The notes under the pieces were generated by a model, which saw only the letters and a list, made by a program, of their open reading frames with translations, was not told the origin of the DNA and made no database searches. Source: Oscillospiraceae bacterium (GTDB lineage: Bacteria > Bacillota > Clostridia > Oscillospirales > CAG-272). From it: 46,034 nt of DNA. Below are positions 18,498 to 27,667 of this stretch, in pieces. The stretch lies in contig SVSP01000020.1 in assembly GCA_015064255.1 (NCBI GenBank), positions 1-46,034 of the forward strand. The letters run 5' to 3'. The position numbers and the translations under genes are program-made. How positions within the stretch are numbered: position 1 is the stretch's first letter; each line of letters opens with the position of its first letter.

Positions 18498-20642
18498 TTA
18501 ATTTGATCCGATAAGTCCGAGATAATCCATCCAATAGATAACGTGCGAAGCGAAACCGTGGTTACAGCTTGCGTACGTTCCCGTGTGCTCCCAAAGCGTA
18601 CCGGTCGTTTCTGCCATATAGGTGAAATATCCTTTGATATTATCGTAAAGATTATTTTTCAGACCGTATCTCATAAGAAGATCAAGTCGGAGATAATTTC
18701 CGATAAAGGAATTTGCAGGCCATATTTCGGGATAAATACCCTTTTCATCGCGGTCGTAGCCGAAATCCTCGACGAGAGTTTTCCAAAGCTTCGGATGACT
18801 TTCGGGTGTAGCAATATTGAAGAAAAATGCGTAATACTGACAAGCCTCGGTGCGTTCTCCCGAAAGAACGAGCTTTCCGTCAACTCTGTATGCGTTGTCA
18901 CAGAAGAATCCGCTTTCGGTCATTGACATTTCTGCAATTTTTTTGCGCAGCTCAGAGGCTTCAAATCGGAGTGTATCTTCGCCGTAAAGATCGGCAAGTA
19001 CGTCTTTAAAGGAAGCGTAAAGCATATTTGAAGCAAACGATACGTCCTGAACGAGCGAATTTGCCTTTGACCATTCGACAAATACCCAAGAATCGAGCTT
19101 TTCAAGCATTCCGTATTCGTTTTCGTATTTGCGGAAAAAAGAAAGAAGTGAAAACATTCTGTCTTTTGCGTCGTTTGCAAGCACTCTGTCGCCCGAGCGT
19201 TTAACGTATTCCGAAAGCTCTAAGGCATACCACATAGCCCAGTTTGGGATATACACGCCGTCGTTGTGATCGGAAGGATAGCACATAGGGAGCATTCCTT
19301 CGGGAATAAACTCGAATTTTTCGGGCATGAGAAAATTTGAAAGGAAGGCTTTTTCAATACAGCTTTCACCTGTAAGTATTTTTTCTACACGGGACGTGAA
19401 AAAACTGTCACAAAGCCAGCCTGCGCGCTCACGCGAAGGGCAGTCCATATATACGTCTGTAGCATTGGCACGGAAGGTCTCAACCGCCGCGTCGTATATC
19501 CTTTGCATATCGCGATCGTTTCCGATAAATTTTGCTTTAATACGGCTTTTCGGAAACGCTACCTTGTAAAGTCGAAGATTTTTGATCTCAAAAGAAGCTC
19601 CGCGTGCGGCGATCCGAATAAATTTCATCGTGTACGGCTCGGCACAGTGAACCCGATATTTTCCTTTTGATACCTTAAAGGCTATTATATTGGACGTTCC
19701 GTTTCTTAAACAGTTTATCTGTCCGTCCATCTTGATCTCATCGAAGAGAAGGAAGAGCTCGCCGTCTTCGAAGGCATTAACGTCAAGCTCGACTATGCCC
19801 GTGTAATCAACACCGAAATCTACGTCAATATAGCTGTCAGAGGAAAGCTTTATCGCTTTTGCAGAGCTGTCATAACATTTTCGCGGAGCAGAGAAAACCA
19901 TCTGTGACGCTTCGGCGAAGCTGTTATACTCAAGCTCTTCGGGCTTGTATCCGAAAAAAATATCGGATATATTAACTATTTCGCGTACGGGAGGGATCTC
20001 TTTGGAGCGATCACACGAAAAATCACCTGCCATATCCGCCGATACAGGATAAATTACTTCAAAATCGCTGTACGGGATATCTCTGTAAATGAAATTTTTG
20101 TTTTCGGTGAGATCGACCTCGACAGGAAATGCACTTTCCGCGCGTTCATATGCAAAAGCATAATTCTTCAGAGTATAGCTTTCGGTAAAGGTTCTTTGAA
20201 AAGAATATCTCTGGGTTTTCTGTGTTCTTTCGAATATCTTTTCTACAGAAAATCCCACGCAGGGGGATGAGGTGTAAGCGGATATACAGCCCCCCTCCTT
20301 AAGCTCTGCGCAGACAAAAGAAGGCGTATTAAGATAGCAGAATGAGTTTACGTTATATCCTGCGACCTTGATGCAGAGGATATTGTCGCTTTCGGTTAAA
20401 AAATCATTCAGAACAAGCTCGTCTACGCGGTAATAACCGTGACCTGCCCGTGCAGGACCGTAGGCTATTATTTCTCCGTTAATAATTACGGTATATGAGC
20501 AGTGCGCCGAGATAGCAAGAACGGTAGGCTTTTCGGCTTTTTCGATATGCCTATAAAGCGCAATAGAGCAGTTCATTTCTCTTTCTTTGCCTTTTTCCCA
20601 GATGGGAGAGGCTTTTTTAAAGCTATAGCTGTTTGCTTGCAT
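18498..20642 (-). CDS. Alpha-L-rhamnosidase-like glycoside hydrolase (GH78 type)
   Basis: The 714-residue protein has N-terminal beta-sandwich parts (residues 1-370) and a C-terminal (alpha/alpha)6 barrel. The barrel opens with DVYMDCPSRERAGWLCD near residue 400, equivalent to the GH78 motif DCPxRxERxGWxGD that carries an acid catalyst. It ends with GTLWEH and CNHGFASH, as in rhamnosidases. No signal peptide is seen, so it acts in the cytosol on imported oligosaccharides. The start is placed at the ATG at 20642, with AAAGG 9 bases upstream; the ATG at 20651 abuts that same AAAGG. It is third in an operon with two other carbohydrate enzymes. Rhamnose specificity is inferred from the fold family only. 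Confidence 0.78.
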   Translation of the reverse strand: MQANSYSFKKASPIWEKGKEREMNCSIALYRHIEKAEKPTVLAISAHCSYTVIINGEIIAYGPARAGHGYYRVDELVLNDFLTESDNILCIKVAGYNVNSFCYLNTPSFVCAELKEGGCISAYTSSPCVGFSVEKIFERTQKTQRYSFQRTFTESYTLKNYAFAYERAESAFPVEVDLTENKNFIYRDIPYSDFEVIYPVSADMAGDFSCDRSKEIPPVREIVNISDIFFGYKPEELEYNSFAEASQMVFSAPRKCYDSSAKAIKLSSDSYIDVDFGVDYTGIVELDVNAFEDGELFLLFDEIKMDGQINCLRNGTSNIIAFKVSKGKYRVHCAEPYTMKFIRIAARGASFEIKNLRLYKVAFPKSRIKAKFIGNDRDMQRIYDAAVETFRANATDVYMDCPSRERAGWLCDSFFTSRVEKILTGESCIEKAFLSNFLMPEKFEFIPEGMLPMCYPSDHNDGVYIPNWAMWYALELSEYVKRSGDRVLANDAKDRMFSLLSFFRKYENEYGMLEKLDSWVFVEWSKANSLVQDVSFASNMLYASFKDVLADLYGEDTLRFEASELRKKIAEMSMTESGFFCDNAYRVDGKLVLSGERTEACQYYAFFFNIATPESHPKLWKTLVEDFGYDRDEKGIYPEIWPANSFIGNYLRLDLLMRYGLKNNLYDNIKGYFTYMAETTGTLWEHTGTYASCNHGFASHVIYWMDYLGLIGSN

Positions 20643-20657
20643 ATTTTTCATCCTTTA

Positions 20658-21812
20658 CTACTCTTTAGATTTCTTTTCAAACGCCTTGTCAGCCATTTTG
20701 AAATATATCATAAACTTTTCGATCTCCTGCGGGTCATAAGGACGGAGATTTTTACGGAGAAGGTCGTGCTGCCATTTTGTGATATCGAGCTTTTCTCCTG
20801 CGGCATAGCGACGCCAGCAAGCCTCCCAAGGCTCGTGACCGCTGAACTTGCCGTTTACAAAGCCCCAGTTGAAAATTGCGATATTATTGTTGTAGTAAAG
20901 GGGAAGGTGAGTCGCCACGTTGTTGAACTGCACTCTGTGGAGCCATTCTGTGTTGAGCATAGGACGCTCGAAGGTGCGCAGGAAGTCTATAACTCGCACC
21001 GAATGGTCGAGCGAGCCGTAATCGTGATAGCTGATAACGTCGGAAAGCTCGAGCGCGATGCGTTCTTCCTCGGACATATCTTCAAGTCTGCCCGATTTGG
21101 GAAGACGCCAGAGATCAGCGGCAAGAGGCTGAATGGGATCGTAGGAACGGACTATCTCAAACGCCTTTTTCATATGCGGAACGCTGAGCATACCTCTGCT
21201 GCTGTTACCCGGCTCGTTCCAGATGTTCCAGAAGATAACGCGCTCGTCCTTTGCGTATCTCTTTGCGAGGTCGTCAACGTACTCGTAAAATTTTTCGGCA
21301 AGCTCGGGGTCGTCAACAGGGCTGTATTTCGGTTTGGGAGCGCTCGGAGCAGCAGTCGGCTTTTCGACGTTGTGATTCGGGAAAATTCCGGGGATAACGG
21401 GTACGTTGAATCCCGCGGTTTCGTTTACTGCCTCTCCGTGAACGCCCGAAAGCTCCTTTTCTTCTCCGAATACCGGCTTCTTTTTCGGAACTCCGCCGTC
21501 GCTTATAAGAACGAACATTACACCGATGCCGTTTTCCGCCGCGATAGAGAGGTATTCTTCTACGTTTTTGAGAAAGCTTTCTCTTTGATACAGCCAGACG
21601 TCAAACGCGAGGAACTGACGAACGGCATTGAATCCTATCTGCGAAGCGACAGACAGCTCTCTGCGAATGGTTTTAACCTTTTCTGCGTGATTGTACTGCT
21701 GCCAAAGCTCGACCCAACCGCTGCAATCGGAGGGAACGAAGTTAAATCCGCGTATCCAAGGGCGGCTGTTGTACCATTCCCACGCTTTTTCTTTTGTCCA
21801 TTTAGTCATCAT
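20658..21812 (-). CDS. Clan GH-A glycoside hydrolase (cellulase/xylanase-like TIM barrel)
   Basis: The 384-residue protein has the signs of a (beta/alpha)8 retaining glycosidase: WIRGFNFVPSD at the first strand, WNIWNEPGN with the acid/base glutamate at residue 206 of the longest frame, and MLNTEWLHR with the nucleophile glutamate at 295. A proline-rich insertion (about 155-172) lies between barrel strands. Relatives are often labelled beta-xylanase or cellulase, but the substrate is unproved. There is no signal peptide. Two ATG codons at 21812 and 21809 follow AAAGG by about 10-13 bases, while an ATG at 21830 precedes it, so I use 21812. It lies 15 bases before the GH78-like gene. Confidence 0.72.
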   Translation of the reverse strand: MMTKWTKEKAWEWYNSRPWIRGFNFVPSDCSGWVELWQQYNHAEKVKTIRRELSVASQIGFNAVRQFLAFDVWLYQRESFLKNVEEYLSIAAENGIGVMFVLISDGGVPKKKPVFGEEKELSGVHGEAVNETAGFNVPVIPGIFPNHNVEKPTAAPSAPKPKYSPVDDPELAEKFYEYVDDLAKRYAKDERVIFWNIWNEPGNSSRGMLSVPHMKKAFEIVRSYDPIQPLAADLWRLPKSGRLEDMSEEERIALELSDVISYHDYGSLDHSVRVIDFLRTFERPMLNTEWLHRVQFNNVATHLPLYYNNNIAIFNWGFVNGKFSGHEPWEACWRRYAAGEKLDITKWQHDLLRKNLRPYDPQEIEKFMIYFKMADKAFEKKSKE

Positions 21813-21855
21813 ATCCTGAAAACCTTTCATAGTTGTGTTATTAAAATTTTAAGTG

Positions 21856-23064
21856 TTATTCCTTTGTTATTCTGAGCTTTGCGAAAGCTATCATCTGCTT
21901 TTTGTCGTCGGGATGCTCGACCGTGTTGAGATAGTAGACAACAGATTCATCAGAGCCTGTGATAAATGCAGGGCTGTAGCCGTTTCTTCTCGGATAATCG
22001 TACTGAAGGTCGTAGGGAAGAGGGTTTCGAATAGTTTCCCAAGTATTTCCGTAGTCAAAGCTTACGAAAAGACGTTGAGAGCCATCTCTGACAGTAGCTT
22101 CGTACTTTGCGCCGACTATAAGAGTACCGCACTCTCCGCCCGCGCCCGACCAGACACATCCGGGAGCCGAGCCTTTAACGTATCCGTCGGCATTAAGAAG
22201 TGTGCCGGGCGTATATGGATCCCAGTCCGAAACGTCTTTTGTCTTTTTGTAGTATATAGGTGCGCCCTTGTGTTCTTTTCCGTCAATTATTGCGGTATGA
22301 ACGTTTTCATAAACGATAAAATATTCTCCGTTTCCCATTTTCGTGAGAATGAGCATACCTATACGCTCGGTCGGATCGTCTGCGACAGCCACGTCGACGA
22401 GGTCCTCCCAATTTTCGCCGTCCTTTGAGCGCTTGTAAACGAGAGTCTGATCCTTTACGGGACCTGAATCGTCCGAATAGAAGCAGTAGAGGTAGCCGTC
22501 AGAAGGCTCGTACCAAAGGAAAGGCTCCCAGACGCCCTCTTTAAGACCGCCGCCCTCAGCAACAAGCGTGTACTCGTGCCAAGTTTTTCCGCAGTCAAAG
22601 CTTCTCCATATGGATATTATAGATCTTTTTTTGTAGTCAACCGAATTTGCCGCATAAAGCAGAGTTCCTGCCGGCATAAATCCGACCGTTGCGGGAAGCT
22701 CGTAGAGGTGAGCCATTGATCCCGAAGCCAGCGCAGGCTCGAAATTTTCCTCTGCGCGCGAAAGAAAGTGCCAGGTCTTGCCGTCGTCGTCGCTTTCCAT
22801 AAAGCAGGAGTTCGTGTACGGAATGCTCGGATCGTCGCAGCTATATCCAAGGCAGAATGATGCTATAAGCTTGCCGTTGTTTTCGCCGTTATGCTTAAGC
22901 TGTATTATCGAGGGATAGTGTGAGCTTTTTATATTGAACGGAAACGGGATAGAGCTGTCTTTTTCTCCGTCGGCAGGGACCTTAAACACAGTTGAGCGAT
23001 GTTCAACTTCAATTTTTACGCCGTTTGAGCATACGATTACGTCTTTTTCGTTTTGATTTTCCAT
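21856..23064 (-). CDS. BNR/Asp-box beta-propeller hydrolase (sialidase-superfamily-like)
   Basis: The 402-residue protein contains four Asp-box motifs (SDDDGKTW, SFDCGKTW, SKDGENW, SFDYGNTW), spaced as in five- or six-bladed propeller glycosidases such as sialidases and GH93 exo-arabinanases. There is no signal peptide or anchor, so it is cytosolic. The typical sialidase FRIP motif is not evident, making a non-sialidase role more likely. The start is taken at the ATG at 23064 (MENQNEKD), with AAAGGA upstream; the frame is open to 23115. It is first in the operon, behind the promoter at 23147-23175. Together with the GH78-like gene it suggests pectin side-chain use, which is an inference. Confidence 0.7.
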   Translation of the reverse strand: MENQNEKDVIVCSNGVKIEVEHRSTVFKVPADGEKDSSIPFPFNIKSSHYPSIIQLKHNGENNGKLIASFCLGYSCDDPSIPYTNSCFMESDDDGKTWHFLSRAEENFEPALASGSMAHLYELPATVGFMPAGTLLYAANSVDYKKRSIISIWRSFDCGKTWHEYTLVAEGGGLKEGVWEPFLWYEPSDGYLYCFYSDDSGPVKDQTLVYKRSKDGENWEDLVDVAVADDPTERIGMLILTKMGNGEYFIVYENVHTAIIDGKEHKGAPIYYKKTKDVSDWDPYTPGTLLNADGYVKGSAPGCVWSGAGGECGTLIVGAKYEATVRDGSQRLFVSFDYGNTWETIRNPLPYDLQYDYPRRNGYSPAFITGSDESVVYYLNTVEHPDDKKQMIAFAKLRITKE

Positions 23065-23146
23065 AGTTATGACCAATCCTTTCATTATGTTCCGAAGTTT
23101 TGTGCGCTTTGCCAAATCGGTTAAACAAACTCAAATTTACACCTAC

Positions 23147-23175
23147 ATTTTACATTACGCCTCGGTATTTGTCAA
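23147..23175 (-). promoter_or_regulatory. Promoter of the three-gene glycosidase operon
   Basis: Read leftward, TTGACA (23170-23175) and TAAAAT (23147-23152) are 17 bases apart. The expected transcript start is about 75 bases before the first gene's ATG at 23064. Confidence 0.75.
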
Positions 23176-23267
23176 TGATTTGAGGAAAAGTTTTGTTTTG
23201 CGGTGGAGCTTTTTCTGTGAAATCTCTCCGTCACGTTGCGCGTGCCACCTCCCTCAAAAGGGGAGGC

Positions 23268-23320
23268 ATTAAAAGGCTCTCCCTTGGGGAGAGCTGTCGC
23301 CGAAGGCGACTGAGAGGGCA
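23268..23320 (+). repeat. R2 palindromic repeat, solitary copy
   Basis: Two adjacent hairpins, CTCTCCC/GGGGAGAG (23277-23293) and GTCGCC-GAA-GGCGAC (23296-23310), are followed by TGAGAGGG. It is the best-formed R2 copy and is not next to an R1. A further small hairpin (CCTCCC/GGGAGG, 23248-23266) precedes it. Such repeats are, as I recall, common in gut Clostridia genomes. Confidence 0.75.
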
Positions 23321-23379
23321 TACCGCGAATAAAAGGCTAAAAATCTGCCGGGATAGCATTTCCGACGTGTAATACAGGC

Positions 23380-23418
23380 AAAAAAAACAGAGATTTGGCA
23401 CAAAAGAACCAAATCTCT
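23380..23418 (-). terminator. Terminator of the ABC exporter gene
   Basis: Read leftward, AGAGATTTGG pairs with CCAAATCTCT (23409-23418 with 23389-23398) around a 10-base loop, then G and eight U (A run 23380-23387). It lies 25 bases after the stop at 23444. Confidence 0.9.
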
Positions 23419-23443
23419 GAGATTTTTAATATTAAATTTAAGC

Positions 23444-26400
23444 TTATTCTGTTCTCAGCGCAACGACAGGATCCTTCTTTGCCGCACTTCTTGACGGGAT
23501 AATTCCCGAAATGAGAGTGAGAAGTACGCTTATCACAACAAGGACGACAGCCGCCTGCCAAGGCAGGAACGCGCGGAGATTTGCGATGTCCGTGAGCGCA
23601 TAGAGAATAAGATTGATCGGTATGCAAAGCAGATAGGTCACAACCACACCGAGAAGTCCCGAAGAGAATCCGACTATCATCGTTTCTGCGTTGAACATTC
23701 CCGAAACGTCGCGCTTCGATGCACCGATAGCACGCAGGATACCGATCTCCTTCGTTCTTTCCTGAACGGAGATGAGCGTGATAACGCCGATCATTATCGA
23801 GGAAACGATAAGAGAAATAGCAACGAATGCGATAAGAACGTAGGTTATCGCGTTGATTATTGTAGTTACAGAGGACATCATAATGCCGACAACGTCGGTA
23901 TATTCGATCTTGTCTGCCTCTTTTACCGAGTCGTTGTAGTCTGCGATAAACTTTTCGATGGCTTCTTTTGATTCAAAATCCTTTGCGTAGAAGTTTATCG
24001 ATGCGGGGCAGGGAGCTTCAATGGCATCAAGCTCGTCGAGAATGCTCTCAAAGGTTGCGTCGATCTGAGGAGCCATATTGTAGAGAGTTTCTTCGATCTG
24101 AATGAAGTTTTCGTCATCTGCCTTGAGAGTGGCGAGAAGATTTACGAAGATATCCTCGTTTACTTCAAGTTCGAGCATCATAGCGGTCATTTCGCCGTAT
24201 ATTGCGCCCATAACCTCTTCGCCTGCAAGTGCGGCAAGTCCTTTTACGGAAATGGGCATATACTCATTTGCCTGCATTCCGGCGAGCGCGGTATAAACGT
24301 GCGACATATCAAGCGAGGGAAGAAGCATAACGAAATTGTCCGCAGTTACGGTAATTTTATTTCCGGTCATACCGCTTATTACGGTAAAGAGAGTCGCTGT
24401 GCCGACAGGATCGTTTGCATTTGCGGCAGCAATAGCAGCTGTCAGTATTTCAGCCTGACTTTCGATGGGCATAAGCATAAACATACCCGCGAAATTGTCC
24501 TTTGTTACTTTGACCTGCTCGGACAGCTCGGGATTTGTTTTGATCATTTCGGTCATATAAGCGTAGAACTGCTCCATTGTGGAGTTGTCTATCTTGTTGA
24601 TAAGCTCGTGTATGTTTTCGGGGGTATAGTGTGTTCTTTCAAATGAAAGACCTGTAAGCACGTTTACAGTCGGGGTCGCCTTTTGCTGCGCGATCACTTC
24701 GCTTTTGCCCGTTTCTGCAAGCACGTAGTCGGTAAGAGCCTTTGTATATCCGATAACACCCGAGATAGAGGTTGCCGTCGCGCCTTCCTTCGGGCGAATT
24801 ATACCCGAAACCTTGATATCGATGCCGCGATCCTTTATAAATTCGGCTTGGTTATACATAGGACTGAGCCGTGTGTCGTTCCAAACGTTGTACGTATTAC
24901 CTTCATAAGTGTACGTGCGGTCGCTCTCTGCATAGAAATCAGAAGAAAGAAGAAGTTTAAACTTCATATTGAGGAAGAAATCGAAATCGTATGGATCCAT
25001 AGGCGTGGAATCATACTTTCCGCTTGTCATAAGATCCTTCATTATATCCTCAAGATCGTCGTGAGGAAGCACGCCGAGCATATACAGAGCCATCTTGCTT
25101 ATCGAGTTGTTGGAGTTTACTACGAGCACAACCTCGTTTGCCTCGGTAGGCCAAGAGCCGGCAACGACCTCGTACTGCTGATCAAGGAGCGTTTGGTTGT
25201 TTATCATTTCTGAAAAAACGTTCATCGAGCCCGACATAGACGCCATTTCGGAAAATCCCGAGAAAGCATCTCCCATATTGTCAAGCAAGGTTTCCATACC
25301 GACCTCAACACTTCCGTCTGCGTTGAAAATGTGCATATCGTAGTCGTATGTGTACTGTATATCGCTGATATAGTCTTTTATTTTATCGTAGTTTTTATCG
25401 AGATATACCTTGAACGCTTCGAGATTGTTATCGATCGTTGATGCCATTGCCTGCATCATAGTGCCGAGCGAGTCATCGACGTAGATCTTATTCGTGTCCT
25501 TATAGTCGGAGGTGTCCGAAACGCTCGTCATTGCGGCAAGCATAGCCGCCATATTTTGAGTTTCTTTCTGCAGAGAAAGGGGGTAAGCGGAAAGGGTATC
25601 TTCCTGCACCGAGTCGATAAAAGCACTTACACCCTGCGAAACTGCGAGGATAAGCGCGATGCCGATAATTCCTATACTTCCCGCAAATGACGTAAGCACT
25701 GTACGCGCGCGCTTTGTCATAAGGTTGTTGAATGAGAGAGAAAGCGCGGTCCAGAATGACATCGAAGGCTTTCGTTCTTTTTTGTTTTTTGCTTTTTTGG
25801 GAGAGTTTTCTTTCTTTTTCGAAGTTTCTTTCGAAGCTTCTTTATCGGAAATTTCGTTTACGTTATAAGGAGCCGCGGGGTCAAAGGGCGACGAATCGCT
25901 TACGATAACACCGTCACGCAGACGAACGATTCTTGTCGAATACTGTTCCGCAAGCTCAGGGTTATGAGTTACCATAATAACGAGGCGTTTTTCGGCAACC
26001 TTTTTCAGAATTTCCATTATCTGAACGCTTGTTACGCTATCGAGAGCGCCTGTCGGCTCATCGGCAAGCAAAATATCGGGGTCGTTTACAAGCGCACGAG
26101 CGATAGCAACTCTCTGCATCTGTCCGCCCGACATCTGATTCGGCTTTTTGTTAAGCTGGTCGCCGAGTCCAACCATTTCGAGAGCTTCCTTTGCGCGCTG
26201 TCTGCGTTCGTGCTTGGAAACACCCGAAAGTGTGAGGGCAAGCTCTACGTTTGAAAGCACGTTCTGATGCGGAATAAGGTTATAGCTCTGAAATACGAAG
26301 CCAATCGAGTGGTTTCTGTAAGCGTCCCAATCCGAGTCTTTGAAATCCTTTGTGGATTTTTCGTTTATTATAAGGTCGCCGTCTGTGTATCTGTCAAGAC

Positions 26401-26557
26401 CGCCGATGATGTTGAGAAGTGTAGTTTTTCCGCAACCCGAAGGTCCGAGTATCGAAACGAACTCGCTTTTACGAAATGATAGCGAAACTCCGCGCAGTGC
26501 CTCTGTCTTCGTTTCGCCAATGTAGTAATCTTTAGTTATGTTTTTTAGTTCAAGCAA
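23444..26557 (-). CDS. ABC exporter with fused ATPase and FtsX-type permease (MacB/LolCDE-like)
   Basis: The 1037-residue protein fuses an N-terminal ABC ATPase to a permease. The ATPase has Walker A GPSGCGKTT near residue 38, the signature MSGGQMQR near 141, and Walker B ILLADEPTGALD. A charged Lys-rich linker (about 240-265) leads to a first membrane helix near 285-305, a large extracytoplasmic region of about 550 residues, and three C-terminal helices with ERTKEIGILRAIGAS, the FtsX signature. Such mechanotransmission exporters handle lipoproteins, peptides or antibiotics; the cargo is unknown. The start is the TTG at 26557 (reads MLELKNITKDY), with AGAGG 9 bases upstream. A TTG at 26566 nearly abuts that site. 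Confidence 0.88.
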   Translation of the reverse strand: MLELKNITKDYYIGETKTEALRGVSLSFRKSEFVSILGPSGCGKTTLLNIIGGLDRYTDGDLIINEKSTKDFKDSDWDAYRNHSIGFVFQSYNLIPHQNVLSNVELALTLSGVSKHERRQRAKEALEMVGLGDQLNKKPNQMSGGQMQRVAIARALVNDPDILLADEPTGALDSVTSVQIMEILKKVAEKRLVIMVTHNPELAEQYSTRIVRLRDGVIVSDSSPFDPAAPYNVNEISDKEASKETSKKKENSPKKAKNKKERKPSMSFWTALSLSFNNLMTKRARTVLTSFAGSIGIIGIALILAVSQGVSAFIDSVQEDTLSAYPLSLQKETQNMAAMLAAMTSVSDTSDYKDTNKIYVDDSLGTMMQAMASTIDNNLEAFKVYLDKNYDKIKDYISDIQYTYDYDMHIFNADGSVEVGMETLLDNMGDAFSGFSEMASMSGSMNVFSEMINNQTLLDQQYEVVAGSWPTEANEVVLVVNSNNSISKMALYMLGVLPHDDLEDIMKDLMTSGKYDSTPMDPYDFDFFLNMKFKLLLSSDFYAESDRTYTYEGNTYNVWNDTRLSPMYNQAEFIKDRGIDIKVSGIIRPKEGATATSISGVIGYTKALTDYVLAETGKSEVIAQQKATPTVNVLTGLSFERTHYTPENIHELINKIDNSTMEQFYAYMTEMIKTNPELSEQVKVTKDNFAGMFMLMPIESQAEILTAAIAAANANDPVGTATLFTVISGMTGNKITVTADNFVMLLPSLDMSHVYTALAGMQANEYMPISVKGLAALAGEEVMGAIYGEMTAMMLELEVNEDIFVNLLATLKADDENFIQIEETLYNMAPQIDATFESILDELDAIEAPCPASINFYAKDFESKEAIEKFIADYNDSVKEADKIEYTDVVGIMMSSVTTIINAITYVLIAFVAISLIVSSIMIGVITLISVQERTKEIGILRAIGASKRDVSGMFNAETMIVGFSSGLLGVVVTYLLCIPINLILYALTDIANLRAFLPWQAAVVLVVISVLLTLISGIIPSRSAAKKDPVVALRTE

Positions 26558-26599
26558 TTTTTTCAAACCTCTTTTATAAAATTATAAAAATACAAGTAA

Positions 26600-26608
26600 A
26601 TTATATCA
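26600..26608 (-). promoter_or_regulatory. Extended -10 promoter of the ABC exporter
   Basis: Read leftward, TG-A-TATAAT occupies 26608-26600, about 43 bases before the TTG start. No convincing -35 hexamer lies at 16-18 bases, so it rests on the extended -10 alone. Confidence 0.45.
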
Positions 26609-26769
26609 GCATCTTGTGTCTTTATCGTTTAATCTCTGTGAAAATTTTATAAACAATTCCCGCCAAAAAGACGCCGCGCGCGCCTCCTGAAACGATCTCG
26701 CTTACATTCTTGACCGCATTTGCGGTACACTCGGATGTGATATATCGGATATCATTTTGCATTATGACG

Positions 26770-26810
26770 AAAAAAATAAAAACAGACCGCAACTTTAAAA
26801 ACTGCGGTCT
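26770..26810 (-). terminator. Terminator of the pnuC-like gene
   Basis: Read leftward, AGACCGCA pairs with TGCGGTCT (26803-26810 with 26784-26791) around an 11-base loop, then GTTTTTATTTTTTT. It begins 7 bases after the stop of the transporter gene. The opposite strand has a weaker U-run, so bidirectional use is possible. Confidence 0.88.
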
Positions 26811-26816
26811 TGATTT

Positions 26817-27503
26817 TTATTCAAGGGTGTTTTCAATGCCTTTTTGCTGTTTTTTATAAAGTCTGTTTACGTTAACGAAAGTAGTTGACGAGCAGTAAAG
26901 ATTGTATATCGAATATATAAGATATGTAACGTGGCCGGGCTCGACCATGGTTACCTGAATATTCAAAATTATATTGACAATAGAGTTTATTACCCATACA
27001 AGAGGGTATTCCACGTATGCAAAAAGTGTAAGGATCAAAACGAGTGCGGAAAGAAGGGAAGCTGTATTGTCAAGGATCTCGTACTGTGATCCCGCATAGG
27101 TAAGCGCTATAAAGACAGCTATCCAAGCCGCAACGAATATTGCCAAATAGATAAGACGTGTTTTTATCGACATTTTTCGCATAATTGTCGATCGTTCATA
27201 AGCTCTTTTTTGCCAACGCACGAAGATCATAATCTGTATGGGCGTTGAAAAAAGTACGGCATTTGCGGCAAGCGCATAAAGTCCGAGGCTGAAATATACG
27301 ACCCCGTAAAGCAGCGCGTTGAACGCACCGACAAGATATGCATATCTGTTTGCATCCGCCTGAAAATACACGACGAAAAGAGAAATAAAGAGGGGAAGTA
27401 TTCTGAAAAAGTCTTGTTTAGATATTATTCCTGCGATGGCAATAGCAAAAAAGGTTATTACTATTATCACCGTTCTTATAGTTTTTTGTGTCATTTTTGT
27501 CAT
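26817..27503 (-). CDS. PnuC-family nucleoside/vitamin transporter
   Basis: The 228-residue protein has about seven hydrophobic segments and PnuC hallmarks: a mid-protein RWQKRAYER after TPIQIMIFV, and a C-terminal pattern YPLVWVINSIVNIILNIQ followed by YLIYSIYNLY and a basic end (NRLYKKQQKG). PnuC proteins facilitate diffusion of nicotinamide riboside; relatives carry riboflavin or thiamine. No TPP, FMN or preQ1 riboswitch motif is visible upstream, so the substrate stays open. AAGGT lies 10 bases before the ATG at 27503. Immediately upstream is an R1 hairpin at the end of the Gfo/Idh gene. Confidence 0.65.
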   Translation of the reverse strand: MTKMTQKTIRTVIIVITFFAIAIAGIISKQDFFRILPLFISLFVVYFQADANRYAYLVGAFNALLYGVVYFSLGLYALAANAVLFSTPIQIMIFVRWQKRAYERSTIMRKMSIKTRLIYLAIFVAAWIAVFIALTYAGSQYEILDNTASLLSALVLILTLFAYVEYPLVWVINSIVNIILNIQVTMVEPGHVTYLIYSIYNLYCSSTTFVNVNRLYKKQQKGIENTLE

Positions 27504-27599
27504 AGTGTGTAAGACCTTGATTTAGAAAATATGTCTAAGGTTCGGATTATGGGAAATTCTGTTTCTTCTTTTCAGGAGAGCTTTTCGATTTTGTTTTTT

Positions 27600-27650
27600 A
27601 TAAAAGTTTTTGGAAAGTTTGAAAACCCTTTTTTCAAAAAGGGTTTTCAA
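27600..27650 (-). repeat. R1 hairpin repeat, copy g, after the Gfo/Idh gene
   Basis: A 15-bp stem with a 2-base loop (27619-27650), arms TTGAAAACCC and GGGTTTTCAA, is followed leftward by ACTTTCCAAAAACTTTT. It lies 17 bases past the oxidoreductase stop, in that gene's orientation, and matches copy d except in the loop. Confidence 0.75.
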
Positions 27651-27667
27651 AAAAATATTCTAAAAAA

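Noticed and set aside
20502-21875. 457-codon frame antisense to the GH-A hydrolase
   Set aside because: It mirrors the glycosidase genes on the other strand and spans their junction; no family features are seen.
27504-27667. Riboswitch upstream of the pnuC-like gene
   Set aside because: No TPP, FMN, preQ1 or NAD-type core motif could be recognised; the hairpin there is an R1 repeat belonging to the 3' end of the preceding gene.
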